Origin: Forficula auricularia
Taxonomy: Eukaryota > Arthropoda > Insecta > Dermaptera > Forficulidae
NCBI GenBank assembly: GCA_024734495.1
Contig: JALMQS010000225.1
Location: forward strand, 11,084,039 to 11,148,038
Direction of reading: 5' to 3'
DNA: 64,000 nucleotides
The notes below the pieces were generated by a model, which saw only the letters and a program-made list of their open reading frames with translations, was not told the DNA's origin and ran no database searches. This document shows, piece by piece, positions 1 through 12,189 of this stretch. A program made the position numbers and the translations under genes. Each line of letters starts with the position of its first letter. Position 1 is the first letter of the stretch.

Positions 1-15
1 CATAGCACAGCTTAT

Positions 16-304
16 ATCATAGCTATAGGAATGTACAATGTTCTTCAGTTGATTTAAAAGAAAATTTGTTACATTCTTTGATATTGAATTTATAACTTGG
101 CAAGTTATAATAGTCAATAACTTACGTTAACGTGATGATATTTAATACAAGCTTAAAATGTAGCTTTGCTAGTTGTTCTATTTTATACTATAAACAATTT
201 AGTTGGATGTAAAACTTGCCAAGTTATAAATTTAATATCAAAGAACGCAAAAAATTTTCTTTTAAATCAATTGAAGAACGTTGTACATCCCTATAGCTAT
301 GATT
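16..304. repeat. foldback repeat with 90-bp arms
   Basis: ATCATAGCTATAGG at the left and CCTATAGCTATGAT at the right bound arms that pair through AACTTGGCAAGTT. The loop is about 100 bp. No coding content is seen. Confidence 0.8.
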
Positions 305-499
305 TAACCAACTCCTATGGAACTTGGTACCCATTTAGATCCCAACCCTTTTGTCGGCGAAGCCGTTTGTACCGAACTTGGCCGCTTTTTCACATTAATG
401 TTTTTGAACAGATATCATTAATTTCTGAATAGTTTTATCCTTTAATTTATCTAAATAATTTCATTTAAATTTTATTTATTTTCTTATAAAGACGGACTC

Positions 500-552
500 A
501 TCAATACCCTGAAGAGGGAGAGAAAAAGTCTCCGAAACGTCGGAATTTGCAT
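500..552 (+). ncRNA. hammerhead ribozyme, family 1
   Basis: The core CTGAAGA is at 509-515, stem II is GGAGA/TCTCC with a 7-nt loop, and GAAACGTC is at 534-541, giving a predicted cut after C541. Stem I is imperfect (TACC/GGAA). Stem II differs from the family 1 copies at 9333 and 53757 (GGAGG/CCTCC) by a base-pair-preserving change. Sequence related to their arms follows at 571-590. Confidence 0.75.
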
Positions 553-599
553 AAAATTTAAATAATTTATGGACTGCCTTTCATTATAATCTACTTATT

Positions 600-1560
600 A
601 CATTTAAACATTTATATTAATAATTATTAAATATTTTTCATAAAATATCTGTTAAAAACCCGGTCGGTTTTTCATAAATTTCACTCCTTCATTTCGGGCT
701 CCGAAGAAGGGAAAGTTTCCGTTTTTCAATTTCTCCTTTATTTATGTGCCAAGCATTCTAGCTTGATTGTATTTTCACTATATGTTAATTAAGCCTATAA
801 TAAATTTCACCCCTTCATTTTAGGTCCTGAAAAAGGGAAAGTTTCACTTTTTCGATTTTTTCCTTTTATTGTAGCCCAAACTCTACCATTTCAGCATTCT
901 AGGATCAGGGGGAGTACTTAAGATTTTTAATATGGCAGTCAGTGAGTGAGTCAGTGTTAAAAATGGGACTTTTCAGACGTTAATAAATCAATAACTATAA
1001 TAGATTCATTCATGAAATTAGGGATTCTAGGTGTTCTAGTAGGCCTTATTAGGCATGTAAAATTTCAAGTGTGTAGATTTAAAAGTATTTGAGTTTTGGG
1101 GGGGTCGAATGTAGCCCGAAATGGTTCGTGTAAATATACACATGGCAGGTGCTTCGTCCGTTTTTCCGAACTTGGCTGACACACTGCAGTGTGTCTAGAT
1201 ATTAACATTTTTAAGAAAACGTATTATTTTTTATTGAATTATGAGTCTAAATGAAGGCGAGAGAAAGAGAAAATCGTATTAGTAAATATTAATTTCTTAA
1301 AGATAATACATATTCACCATATGTTTCTAATAACAATAGTGAGAAGATTAAAATTGGAATCATTAATACTTTCTTACACAAATATAACAATTTTTTGCTT
1401 AAAAGGTCAATTAGTGATTCATTAGTACAATTGAGACGATCAGAGATGAAGAGTTTCAGTTTAAACCAGAGCCAATTGGAATTAACTTCTTAAGTAATTT
1501 TAACTGGTCCAAGGCTAGAAGTATCAAATTTGTGAATGGATTACATTCCTTTATATTTAA
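600..1560. other. no gene seen; repeat-like noncoding DNA
   Basis: Two direct short repeats occur around 675-725 and 800-860 (TAAATTTCACTCCTTCATTT and GAAAAAGGGAAAGTTTC). I see no conserved coding or RNA gene. Confidence 0.5.
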
Positions 1561-1892
1561 ATTCAATTTGAAAACAAATCAAGTAAACAGACTTCTCGAC
1601 AAGTCAAAACAAATATATTTTTCTTGTTTAAAATTATAGACTATTAAAAAGCAAAAAATAGACTGGCTAAATAAATCATCATTTTTGCGAATCATTTCAT
1701 ATTTTTTGCATACTTCTAAATTTAATGAGATCATTTTCAGACATCGCTTTGAATCTCTTTCTCTGTGTGTATGTGTGTGTGGTAGATATATCTTAAATGA
1801 GTAAATCTCAGGAAACGTACATTTAAAACTTAAGTATCGGTCTGGGATATCACTGGAAATATACTGGAACAAGAAAGATGAAATTTGGAGGG

Positions 1893-2968
1893 TAAAAAAA
1901 ATAATACCGACTTCAAAAAATTAAATGCATTAAATAAAATAATAAGAACTCAAAAATAAAATAAAATACACTAAAAGGTATAAAATAATTATCTAATTTA
2001 GTTACAACTAAACGACGAAATATTAACATGAAATCACTTTTTGAAGTCGGTGGCAAAAATATATATTTAATGAATCGAACTCGACGGATCATACTTAGTA
2101 TGTTTGGCCGGTACGCTCGCATATATAGTTTGTTTGGCACCGACTTCAAAAAGAGATTTCATGTAAATATTTCGCCGTTTAGTTGTAACTAAATTAGATA
2201 ATTATTTTATACCTTTTAGTGTATTTTATTTTATTTTTGAGTTCTTATTATTTTATTTGTTGCATTTATTTTTTTTGAAGTCGGTTTTTTTTATAAAAAT
2301 TATTTTTATTTTTCTCTTTTTAGTGATGTTATTAATAGTGACTTAAGATAATATTTTGTATGCATCTCTTAAGAGAAAGCGTCGGGCGAATTAATCAGAA
2401 AATGATAATAAAAAACAATTCATAAATATAGAAATTCTCTCGAAACGTTTGCGGGTTTTAATTGAATGTTTTAAGATTTTTTTATAAAAGATTTTATTTA
2501 TTATAATTTCGATTATTTGCTCATAAGAATTAGAGATTTACGTTATTTCATCATTGAACATATCATCAGAACTTGACCAAATTAATATGGGACCACCCCT
2601 AAGGTACACCCTTTCCAATAAAAAAAAAATCATCGAAATCGGTCCTCGTTGCTGAACATACATAAAATAAATAAATAAATAAATAGTTAGGTATCTTGAC
2701 TATCTTGGAGCTATACTGATACAAATGCAAAAATAATAATTAAAATCGGTTGATAAACAAAGAAGTTATGCCTGAACAAACATAACAAAAAAAGGTCCAA
2801 TGCCAATGAAATTTATATTTTTACCAATCGGAAACTAGGCTGAACCCAATGCAAAAAAAATCATCAAAATCGGTTCACAATTAGAGAAGATATCAGGTAA
2901 CATAAACACACACAAAAAAAAAAAAATTCAGTCGAATTGATAACCTCCTCCTTTTTTGAAGTCGGTTA
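1893..2968. repeat. AACCGACTTC-type arthropod repeat, copy 1
   Basis: A palindrome at 1893-2297 has ends in CCGACTTCAAAAA and internal CACCGACTTC pairs. It is followed by 2555-2968, which contains AAAATCGGTTCACAATTAG and ends AACCTCCTCCTTTTTTGAAG then TCGGTTA. From memory, very similar sequence is widespread in insects. A second copy in opposite orientation is at 44423-45180. Class is unresolved; the termini suggest a DNA transposon. Confidence 0.7.
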
Positions 2969-2999
2969 ATAATCTTTCTATTATATATGGATGGGATAA

Positions 3000-4980
3000 G
3001 AAGGAATTTTTTTAAATGAAAAATGCCCAAAATGTTTTATTAGATTTTTTCAAAATCCCTTAAATCCAAAAATTAAAGAATATGGTTTTAGATGAAAAAG
3101 TAAAGCATTAATATTCAAAAAAAAAATGGCTATTTTGCTCTATTTGCCCAAAAAATGAAAATTCTGGACCTATAGACCAAACTTAACCAAAATTTGTATA
3201 CCTACATAATCTGCGAGCCTCTAGGGAACTAGAAATACGAAAACTAACCAACTAGAAGAGATGAGTAAAAAAATGAGAATCATAAGGCTTTGAACCAAAT
3301 TCAACTAAATATTGTATATATAATGAGGGTTCCTAAAAAACTAGAAAACTGGATGATCAGAGGTAGGAGGAGGATCCGGGTCCAGGGGGAGAGGATAGGG
3401 TTGGTGGGGGAGAGTGGCCAGAGGCAGGGGAGGATCCAGGAGACCATGATAGTGTTAGTGGGGTGGTGTGTGGGGTCCAGGAAACGAAGTCGGAACTAGT
3501 AATACATATAATATGTATGTTATATTTTACGAAAGAAAAGTGGCAAGAGTTGAAAATGCTGAAAAATATTATATATACAGGATTTTATTATTTCGACTCT
3601 TCTCGCTTCTCTGATTTCGAAATACTTGAACGTTTCGTGTAATATCTAAATGTTCTAATATGGCCTCGCTAAATTTGTTAAGCTTTCCTGGCTCAAATTT
3701 GAGCATAACTATTTTTTTATCAGTTTTAATTTAGAAATCGACCCTTCTGCTCTTGCTGCTAAAACTGGCATAGATAGTGAAATTCGTAATACTATGGTGA
3801 CGTTAGAGAATCTCCGACAACCCGAAAGCACATCACGTTGAATCGGCTTGCTTTCTTAAGCTCATCCACGGGTTTTGTAAGCGTCAGCGACTGACGATAA
3901 AGACATATCGATTCCTGAACTCACTTCCAAAAGATGATAAGAAACAGCGACAGCCGCGTTTCTTTTGATTTTAACGCAATATTCAAATATCAATGCAAAC
4001 TGAAACCTGAGACGTAAACATTGAGTCAATTCAGATTATAGTATTAACTTAAACCCAAGCGGTAAATATGGCTTTGAAGACTTGTACTTATCAACACTGG
4101 GCTATGATGAATGTTATTGCTTAAATAAATTTTTAATTTCAATAATTGGCACTGGCATTTATTTCATTAAGCATCGCCTGTGGGTGTAGCACATGGACTG
4201 CGCGACCCTGTGTTTATATACCACAAGGAGAGGATAAGTCTAAATATTTCCTTTTAAAAATCAACAACTAGGCAACATATTTTTGAAGTGAATCTTCTTT
4301 AGTGACGTTTCTGTTTTGAAATCTTTCGTTACGATAAAGGGGAAATGGCTCATAGGAGGGGAAATAGTAAAGAGAGAAAGGAAGAATGTGTTAGTATTCG
4401 AAGGTCAAAAACCAGAAATGAAAATATTTAAATCCAAAATTCCGAATAAAATTTATTTTTATTAATGTTAAAATTTTTAAATAATATTAATTTCATATGT
4501 CGTTATTTATAACATTCTCAACTTTACAAATTGATCATAATTTTATACAAATTTTCACTATATAATACTGTATATCAATAAAATAATTGACTTATCCAAT
4601 TATGAATAATAAACAGTATTTATGGAGTGTGATTTTTTAAGGGGGATTAAATTTTTGGTCATATTATATACAAGTAACATCTATGGCTACAGAAGGTTCA
4701 CTTCCGACGTGAGATTATCCGGATGAGGTCTTAGTTACTAATTGATGCATACAAGTAAAAAAAAATCATTTTTTGTTAAAATCATTAAGCTTTATGAGAA
4801 TTAAAATGGCCTTTAAGTAATTAAGCGGTGGCCTCGAATAGTGGGAATGGAAAACGAAATTTAGAATCTTGTGGGCGGTCGGAAATTTTCCTGAATAACT
4901 GAAAATTATGTAATTCAAAGAAAATATTTACATTTGTATAAAGATAAAAAAAATGTCAAAACAATATCTTTAACTAAATA
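3000..4980. other. no gene seen; includes a diverged family C fragment
   Basis: 3130-3300 resembles family C sequence (CCAAAATTTGTATACC). A purine-rich GC patch at 3360-3490 ends GGAACTAGTAAT, which could be a Helitron-like end. 3690-4100 is of more balanced composition but has no open frame or motif I recognise. Confidence 0.4.
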
Positions 4981-4988
4981 CAAATACA

Positions 4989-5405
4989 GTGGAACCTCGT
5001 TTATCCGGACTAAATGGGACCAAAGGCAAACCGGATAATCGAAAATTCGGATAATTCGGATATGTGGGTAATAAAAACAAAACAAATCCTCAAATAAGCG
5101 AATTTGAATTTATTACGATTAAAAAAACATGTTTATATCAAAATTACATACAATTGTTTAAAAAAATACATACGTTAAAAAAATCAAATAACTTTTCATT
5201 TCATTTCAAAAAATTGATCCACTGTCTTTTGTTTTAAGCACGTGTGCGAATTTTTGGTGAAATTATTTACATTCTTGATATCAGAGTTAAAAATTTTTAT
5301 CTTTGAACATTTATTAAAATAAAAATGTCTACAAATCCGATCCGGATAATCCGGATGTTCAAATAAATGAGGGCCGGATAAACGAGATTTTATTGTAACT
5401 TCAAA
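4989..5405 (-). mobile_element. deleted Tigger/pogo-type DNA transposon
   Basis: The left end CAGTGGAACCTCGTTTATCC, followed by GGACTAAATGGGACC, has an inverted partner at 5375-5397 (GGATAAACGAGATTTTATTG). This is the terminal pattern of Tigger-like mariner elements. The minus-strand remnant ends KQKTVDQFFEMK, resembling the extreme C-terminus of Tigger/jerky transposases. Most of the transposase is deleted. Confidence 0.75.
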
Positions 5406-5654
5406 AGTCTTTCGTAGCAAAACAAAATAAAATAGTAAAATTAAACTAGAAACTACAAAAGAATGTAAAAGTGAAAAATATGAAGAAAGAAAACGGTGCT
5501 ATTGCTAATAAAGCTTTTTTAATTTTTTAGATTTTTATATTCTACCTATTAATAGGTATTATTTATTGAATAATCATGACTGTAGTTTATGAGTAATTAA
5601 TGCAACATCTCTGATGCCTGTTTAACTAAATGAAATACGCAAGTTAATTAGATA

Positions 5655-5735
5655 CCAATCGTTATAAATAAATAAAATGTATAATTCCAGCAGAAGACAC
5701 ACTCTTTTATTGTCTCCTTCAATAGATACCAATAG
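5655..5735. repeat. half copy of the family 2 element
   Basis: CGTTATAAATAAA is followed by ATTCCAGCAGAAGACACACT and TTTTATTGTCTCCTTCAA, as at the end of 20553-20975. The ribozyme part is absent. Confidence 0.6.
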
Positions 5736-5993
5736 TATATAAACACAACATTTTATTTGTCCTTGAGTCCATCTTCTGAGGTCTGTATTCTGAGGATATA
5801 ATTAAGAGATTAGAGATTTGGATAAACATATTCTGAGATAATCGGATCTTTTGGGATCTTCTGACATTGAAAAAATGTAAGCCCTCTCGCCTTGAAATTG
5901 ATCTAAATTAAATCTATAAATACATTTGAATAACTCACTATTTATCCCCATATACAGTCCTAAGAATCGTTTGACGCAAACATCCGCCTTTAC

Positions 5994-7117
5994 TAAAGTG
6001 ACCACATTTTCATTGAGACAAAGCGGGACAAATGGGATTAAATGAGAATTATAATTTAGTTATGAAACCAGACCAATAATTCAAAAAAATCTATTTTATT
6101 GTATACATTCATATATCTTGTCTATAAATATACAAAAATGTATTTATTATTAATTATTGGTAACTATAAAAATATTTGTAAAAAACAATAATTTGAACAT
6201 TATGATTTTTAATTAATTTAAATTTTTTATTTAAAAAAAAATTATGATTTTCTTTCACGGTCATATTTTTGATCCGAGTGAATCTTTGCAATAGATTCGG
6301 ATCATTTATTAAAATGTCGTGAAATTTCTCACATGAATTGGTAAAATTATATTTTACGATTAATATAGATTTTAAAGTTATAATGTTCAACTGCGTTTTT
6401 TCAGTTGTCCATATTTTATTGATACTAGAAAAAACACGTTCTGTTGCTGCATTTGTTCCTGGTAAAGAGAGGACTTATTCTACAATTTTCAAAATATTTT
6501 GATAAGGAATATTATTCTGTTTAAAATGAAGGAATAGCTCCGTCCATTTTTTGTCTGTTTCCACATTTGCAGAGAAACAACATTTAATTTTTTCATCAGT
6601 AACGTATCTTTTTACCAATGACACACCATCAAAAATATTATTTTCAAAAATATTATTTTTCAGAAAATGGTAACTCATATATTCAAAAGATTTTTCCACA
6701 TATTCCCATAAAATCTCCTTTTTTAATGTCACCCAATGAAAATTTTTAATATCCTCTAATTGAACTTTCCATTCTTCAAGATATTCCAAGCAGATATTAG
6801 AAAAATTTCTGCTCTGTCCCCACTTATCTGCATTAAGACAAGACGTAACGACAATGATCGAACACCACCGAGTAAATCTAACTCGCTACATCGCTTAATT
6901 TAGTTTATTCTGTATGCATTTTATGTGTTTTTTTATTTATGTATTTTTTATTTCACTATAATAATTAATAAATAATAGGTAAAATATACAGTACATTTAA
7001 AATAAGAAAAGCAGATATTTTCTAAAAAGCGGGACATTTTTAAAAATCGGCGGGACGTGGGACTGTCCTCTAAAAAGCAGGACTGTCCCACCAAAATCAG
7101 GACGTGTGGTCACTTTA
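5994..7117 (-). mobile_element. hAT transposon remnant with 8-bp TSD
   Basis: Both ends are TAAAGTGACCAC (inverted) and both flanks are GCCTTTAC (5986-5993 and 7118-7125), which is the 8-bp target duplication of hAT elements. On the minus strand 6789-6475 and 6473-6154 encode transposase pieces. The second starts LPGTNAATERVFSSINKIW, the hAT C-terminal dimerisation motif. The stop at the end of the first piece and the loss of the catalytic part make it defective. Confidence 0.9.
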
Positions 7118-7129
7118 GCCTTTACTCAA

Positions 7130-8030
7130 CTCTAGGCAATGCAGAAAAGAGCAATTCATTAATGGGTAAGTGGCACTTCTAACTCACTGATTTCGCTCTT
7201 TTATTTTTTAGAGCGTTGTACGTATAAGCGAAAAACTGACTATTAGTGACGCTATGTCTGTATATCTATACTTGGGATGTTACGGAGGTGGGTTTACTGG
7301 AACCGGAGTCGCAACCGAAGATTTTTAAATTTATTGAAGCCGGAGAGTAGAAGAGAGATGTATTTAACTAACTGTTAATGGCAGGTCTAATGAAATAATT
7401 GAAATATTATTCAGTAATCAATCTCTTTAATCATTCAAATATGCCTAAATAATAATACACATACAACAATAGAAAAATATCCCCTACCGACAATTCAAAA
7501 CTTGTAGGAACGCGCTCTGACCGGCCGCGGTCGAATCTTTCGATCTTCATTATAACCGATTCAAATTATCGTTGTTAAATCAATCGGAAGTCCCGACCTT
7601 ACGGAGTTGGAGTCGAAGCTCCGTAACATATCTAGTCTATACTATACATATGTCAAATCATAATTCAAAACTCAATTTTGTTTTATTTCTTTTTTGTGAA
7701 ACCTACCTCGCATCTTGCCCAAGTTTTATTATTATATACATATGTCCTTCTGTTAATAGTTCCTAAACTAATTAAGAAACAAACTTGAAATTCAGAACTA
7801 TGATGATTTCTCATTTTCCCCGAAATAAAAAATGAAGTAAATTTTAATTTGTATGTTAATTTTGTGGAACAAAAATATTTTTTTTAATGGTATATGAGAT
7901 ATCTCTTTAAAGATTTAGTTAAGTAGAATTAGGCTATTTTTTTTAATTTAATTCATTTTAGTAACACCTTCTGTTCCATCAGGATCCAACCTTTTCCTCT
8001 GAACAGTCTTTTCTTGTTATTTGAGGGTCT
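7130..8030. other. no gene seen; possible small MITE
   Basis: TGTTACGGAG at 7278 and CTCCGTAACA at 7619 are inverted and could bound a 350-bp non-autonomous element rich in GGAGTCG words. No clear target duplication is seen. The rest is AT-rich. Confidence 0.35.
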
Positions 8031-8034
8031 CATC

Positions 8035-8982
8035 CAGGGGCGGATTTAAGAGACCCAGGGCCCATAGGCACTTGACATTTGCCCCCCCCCCCACCATCTC
8101 GAAGCTATTTTGGAAATTTAGCAAATTAAAGCCACTAGTACAGAACATATTTTTATTTTATTTTATTTTTTATTTATTCAAGAACATTGTATTTGTAGGG
8201 GCATCTAGCCTTTTTAATGTACAATATTAGGCCAATTTAATTACAAAGAAAATAAACAATATGATACAAACAGATCAAGTAAGAGAAAAAAATTTAAAAA
8301 GGGAAACAACAATTATATGGAACAAAAACAATAAATATATAGAATATAGAGAAAAGAATAAAACTAAAAAATGACAATATATATATAGACAAAAGAAGAA
8401 AGGAAAAAAGAAATATTTAATCGACTTTAATGAGTTTAAGAAACATCAGAATAATACAGTCTATGTTACTATATAGTTACGTTATTCCATAAAATTTATA
8501 CAATCTTACGGCGAACTTTCTTCTGAGCAAAAGAACGAATGACGTCTTCATAGTCAATTGACTGGATTATTTCTGACTCTATGTACATTACAGGGACTGA
8601 ATTGAGCCTGTTCTCTCCCATGTTAGATCTTAAGTAGGTAATTCTTTATTCTCTTTAGCGCTGAAAACGGCGGTTCTACTGAGCCGTTTGACGCTGGTGT
8701 ACACAACAGCATTCGGAACGCAATTCCTACGTTTGGATAAATGTGCTTATGTAAATGGAGCAGCAATCCAACGTAAAAACTCTTAGTAATTTTAATGAGA
8801 ATGTTAAGCGATATTTGTTTAGCCAGAGATTGTGATTGCATACTTGTATGATATTTGTAATGCCTGTTGTAGATCCCTTGTGATCTTTTTAGGTTGAAAA
8901 AAAAGTCTCCGCAACCGGGGTCCCCAGGCCGGCTGGGCCCCTAGGCCCGGGCCTTGTGGGCCTAGGCGGAAATCCAGCACTG
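8035..8982 (-). mobile_element. hAT transposon remnant
   Basis: The ends CAGGGGCGGATTT and AAATCCAGCACTG are inverted. Flanks GGTCTCATC and GGTCTATC are a near target duplication. The minus strand 8841-8623 ends SVEPPFSALKRIKNYLLK, continuing after a frameshift as RSNMGENRLNSVPVMYIE. That is the C-terminus of hAT transposases of the KRIKNYLRSTM type. The element is defective. Confidence 0.8.
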
Positions 8983-9233
8983 GGTCTATCACGACATAGA
9001 GTCGCCATATCATCTCGATGCGGTCCTTCTTGCATTGTTTTAATTAAAAAAAATATGTGTGAACCTCATCCACATAAGCTCACGGGGGAAGTGAAACTTA
9101 TTTACCCGTTATATAAAAATAACATCTAGGTACTTATATTTCCTAATTTTAATAAATTTTATTTGTCATGAACTATTAGTTGGTTTTAAAATAATAATTT
9201 AAATTTCCTAATTTTAATAAATTTTTAATGAAA

Positions 9234-9435
9234 GTAATGGAAGGCAGCCCAAGGGTAGTGAGGAAAGAAAAAAATTGACACATATCCAAATAAGGTGTAA
9301 TTTATTGGAATCCTACCTCCTTTCCTTTCAAACCGACGTTTCGGAGGATTCTTCCCTCCTTCTTCAGGGTTTCGAGGGGTCAATGAAGGATGTTTTCTTT
9401 CCTCACTACCCCTGGGCTGACTTCCATTACTTTCA
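9234..9435. mobile_element. terminal-inverted-repeat element carrying a family 1 hammerhead
   Basis: The ends GTAATGGAAGGCAGCCC and GGGCTGACTTCCATTAC are inverted repeats that continue into GTAGTGAGGAAAGAAAA and its complement. One hammerhead lies in the centre. A further flank (9453-9490) recurs inverted beside the copy at 53650. Directly repeated sequence around TTTATTTGTCATGAACTA occurs on both sides (about 9156 and 9492), which may be long target-site or pseudo-LTR-like repeats. Confidence 0.7.
9328..9373 (-). ncRNA. hammerhead ribozyme, family 1
   Basis: Minus-strand core CTGAAGA (9367-9361) is followed by stem II GGAGG/CCTCC and GAAACGTC. Stem I is a perfect AAACC/GGTTT pairing. It lies in the middle of the inverted-repeat element 9234-9435. 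Confidence 0.85.
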
Positions 9436-9529
9436 ATTATAAGTTCTACCAGTCCGTCTCTCTCCAGAGAAAATTTCGTTGCAAATTAATAAATTTTATT
9501 TGTCATGAACTACATTAGTGGGATTTAAA

Positions 9530-10060
9530 AAAATTATTTCCTCTCTATTGAGTAATTTCCCTTTTATTGTAATAAAAATATAATAATAATAATAAATAAG
9601 TCGCTAAAAAGTTTCACTTCAAAAAAGACTCAAATGTAGTATAAAAGGAGTTTCTAAAATATTAAAATTAATAAATCTCATTACAGAACTAAAATTTATC
9701 AGACATTGGTCTTTATTTAAATGAATGTCTGAATATTTCATATAAGAGAGTCGTAAGAGAATTTGAAAAATTCAAACTATAAAAAGTTTCTATCGAAAAG
9801 ATTAATTGATCTAGGGATTCCCTAGATTTGGCAAGACACTAAATTTAAAAAAATTAAATGTTTAATAAAATATTCTTATTTTTAAGATATCATACCAAAT
9901 GCCGGATAATATTAGCTAGCTAATATATTAATAAATTAATGTAAAAAAATTTAAATAAGATATTTATAAATTTAAACAAAAAATACAAAGATTTTCGATT
10001 TTTGTTGCAATAAAATATGAAACAAACCGAGTCTTAACAGATATTTATTTTATTCAACTT
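9530..10060. other. AT-rich first part of an SLC7-like intron, nothing recognised
   Basis: This is the start of the intron downstream of SLC7-like exon 3. Only simple AT-rich sequence is seen. Confidence 0.5.
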
Positions 10061-10062
10061 AC

Positions 10063-10500
10063 CTAATAGTGAGACTAAACCACAGAGTGCCCAAACGATG
10101 AGACATAATCCTACCGATCCTGACCTTTCTAAGGCACTTGTAGGAGAGACGAAAATTCCCGATCCTATAATATTTTTTTATTATTAATACTGTTTTATAT
10201 CTTGTTAAAAATTATGTGAAATGATCAAATGTTTTAATTACCAATCATGACGCCCACAATAATGTTGACCGCACTAAAGAGTCCCACTTCTCTCTTAAGC
10301 CGTACCTCCGAGTTCTCTTTTTTGGGGGAAACCCCAACGGGTGTTTGTTGTGTTCCATTTGTTTCAATGGTAAATATTCTACTCTTGACGCCATTTTCTG
10401 CAAAGATAATTAATTAAACTATCAAATTTTTAACAATAAGCTAAAAGAAATAAAAACAATATATTGATAATGGCTTACTATTTTGTTCATTTACAGTCAT
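10063..10500 (-). CDS. SLC7-type amino-acid transporter light chain (first three coding exons)
   Basis: This is a member of the APC superfamily, L-type/y+L light-chain group, which exchanges amino acids at the plasma membrane as a partner of an SLC3 heavy chain. Exon 1 is 10479-10500 (MTVNEQN), exon 2 is 10242-10397 and exon 3 is 10063-10164. The joined protein has a hydrophilic N-tail of about 40 residues, then [38 protein letters not shown] and [28 protein letters not shown] is the substrate-binding unwound segment of helix 1 in this family. All junctions are GT-AG and in frame. No later exon is recognisable to the left, so the gene is either 3'-truncated or has an intron longer than 10 kb. 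The exact paralogue cannot be told from 92 residues. Confidence 0.9.
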
Positions 10501-10896
10501 AGCGAAATGATTTCTATTATTGTTAAATATTAGAGTTCCGTTATCAATGAGTTAACATTGATAAATTTTAATTTTTAATTTCCATTTGACTTTAAACTCT
10601 AAAATTCCATTTCATGTTTTTGTTTATCTTTTACGCTTGTTGCAATATCTGGAATTTGATTAAAAAGTGACTTATTATAATATATAACATAATACTAGAA
10701 TATTATATCACATATGTTTGTTTGTTTTCGAGAAAAAAAAATTAATTTGTTTATTCAAGGGAGTAAACAAAGCATGCGAACAATATTTGCATGTGAAAGC
10801 ATTCGAACCCATTAACTTGGAAGATAATATAACATCATTGTATGCTGTTGCTCTTATTCCAAACCTAGACATGTTTCATGCATCATGTGCAATTGA

Positions 10897-11155
10897 ATAG
10901 CCGGATACTGACTGAGCGAGCAGCCTCGCGAGGCTGCCTCGGGCGTTTGCCGCAGAATCGTCCTGAGTGAACGCAAGAAACGACCCGAGGCGCCTTTGAG
11001 CATTCACAAAAACCGACAACCGATGGATCAGGCCGAGGCAGCCTCAGACGAGGCAACGGGCACTTTTGCCTTGGGCGAGGCACGTACTGACCGACCAGGC
11101 ATTTGTCTCAAGGGGCTGGCCTCGCGAAGCAAATCCTCAGTCAGTATCCGGCTAT
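10897..11155. mobile_element. GC-rich MITE with 20-bp inverted ends
   Basis: ATAGCCGGATACTGACTGAG at 10897 and its complement ending at 11155 are perfect inverted repeats. The interior is rich in GCCTCG and CGAGGC words, far above the local GC level. It lies just upstream of the SLC7-like start codon. Confidence 0.75.
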
Positions 11156-11870
11156 TGGCGATAAAATGTATAAAATACCTATGACGGGTGACTTTTACAT
11201 CAAGGAAAGTAATTAAAAAAGGAGATTTGGAAATTTTTCCTATTTTCAATATTTGGATTGAGGAAGTAGGGGAATGAAGGAAAAATGAAAACTTTTTTTA
11301 TGACTCGGTGTGCTCTTGGATTTTTAACAATAAATAGTTTGATTGAGAAAGCTGAAACATGGCATAACGATGCAGCTTATTAATACAAACTTTTATGGTA
11401 AACTTCACTTTATTAACTACCGTCATTCGGGACCCTATTTTGATTGAGAAACACGACCTTTTTTTTAATGTTAGTTTAATCAGAAATCAATATAATTATA
11501 TACATAGAAGAAACGCGAACTTACATTGTAAGGTTAACTTAACTTAAGTAGAATAGATATAGAATAAGAAAACATTTTTTCTAGTAATTCATAAAAAAAT
11601 TTATTTTAAAGCAAACTTTTGTTAAACATACCTATTATAATAATTTTATAATTTATTAAAACTCCATATTAAATTTAAATATTAATGAAATATAGTATAT
11701 GTGATTGTTGCTTATTACAAGCAGAATAAAATTTTGGGTGAATATTTGATACTATTTGGAACCTAGATCTAGAGCATCTTCAATATTTTTCAAATTTGAT
11801 TGGTATTAATTTGAAAGTTTATAATAGGAAAATAAGGCCAAGTTTTTATGTGTGACTTTTTTATTTACCA

Positions 11871-11911
11871 GCCAACGTTTCTTCGACTTTGCCGACTTCT
11901 TCAGGACTTCT
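11871..11911 (-). ncRNA. hammerhead ribozyme, family 4, stem II weakened
   Basis: Minus-strand CTGAAGA, stem II GTCG/CGAA with one lost pair, and GAAACGTT are present. The partner at 12096 has the intact CGAC. The catalytic core bases are unchanged. Confidence 0.65.
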
Positions 11912-12089
11912 ACAATTATAAGAACATTAATAATTTCAAGTTACAAGAGTACATTGTAATCTCAGAACAAAATTACATTTGGTGCGTAAAAAAATTATGA
12001 TACATGTTTGTTCTGATTTTTTACGCACCAAATTTGATACATGTTTGTTCTGAGATTACAATGTACTCTTGTAACTTGATATAATTGTA

Positions 12090-12140
12090 GAAGTCCTGAA
12101 GAAGTCGGCAAAGTCGACGAAACGTTGGCTGGTAAATATA
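12090..12140 (+). ncRNA. hammerhead ribozyme, family 4
   Basis: CTGAAGA is at 12096-12102, stem II is GTCG/CGAC, GAAACGTT ends near 12125, and stem I is AGTC/GGCT with one G-U pair. Confidence 0.8.
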
Positions 12141-12189
12141 AAAGTCTCACATAAAAACTTGTCCTTATTTTCCTATTTTAAACTTTCAA

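Noticed and set aside
2436..2450. CTCGAAACGTTTG, like the 3' half of a hammerhead
   Set aside because: No CTGANGA within 60 bases upstream.
2553..2575. Minus-strand CTGATGA with a later GAAA near 2545-2580
   Set aside because: No stable stem II and no cleavage triplet.
3290..3499. Arg/Gly-rich 69-codon frame
   Set aside because: It reads through a purine-rich repeat patch; the bias comes from GGA/AGG runs.
3890..3930. CTGACGA in a balanced-composition stretch
   Set aside because: CTGACGA fits the N7 position, but no GAAA at the right distance and no stems.
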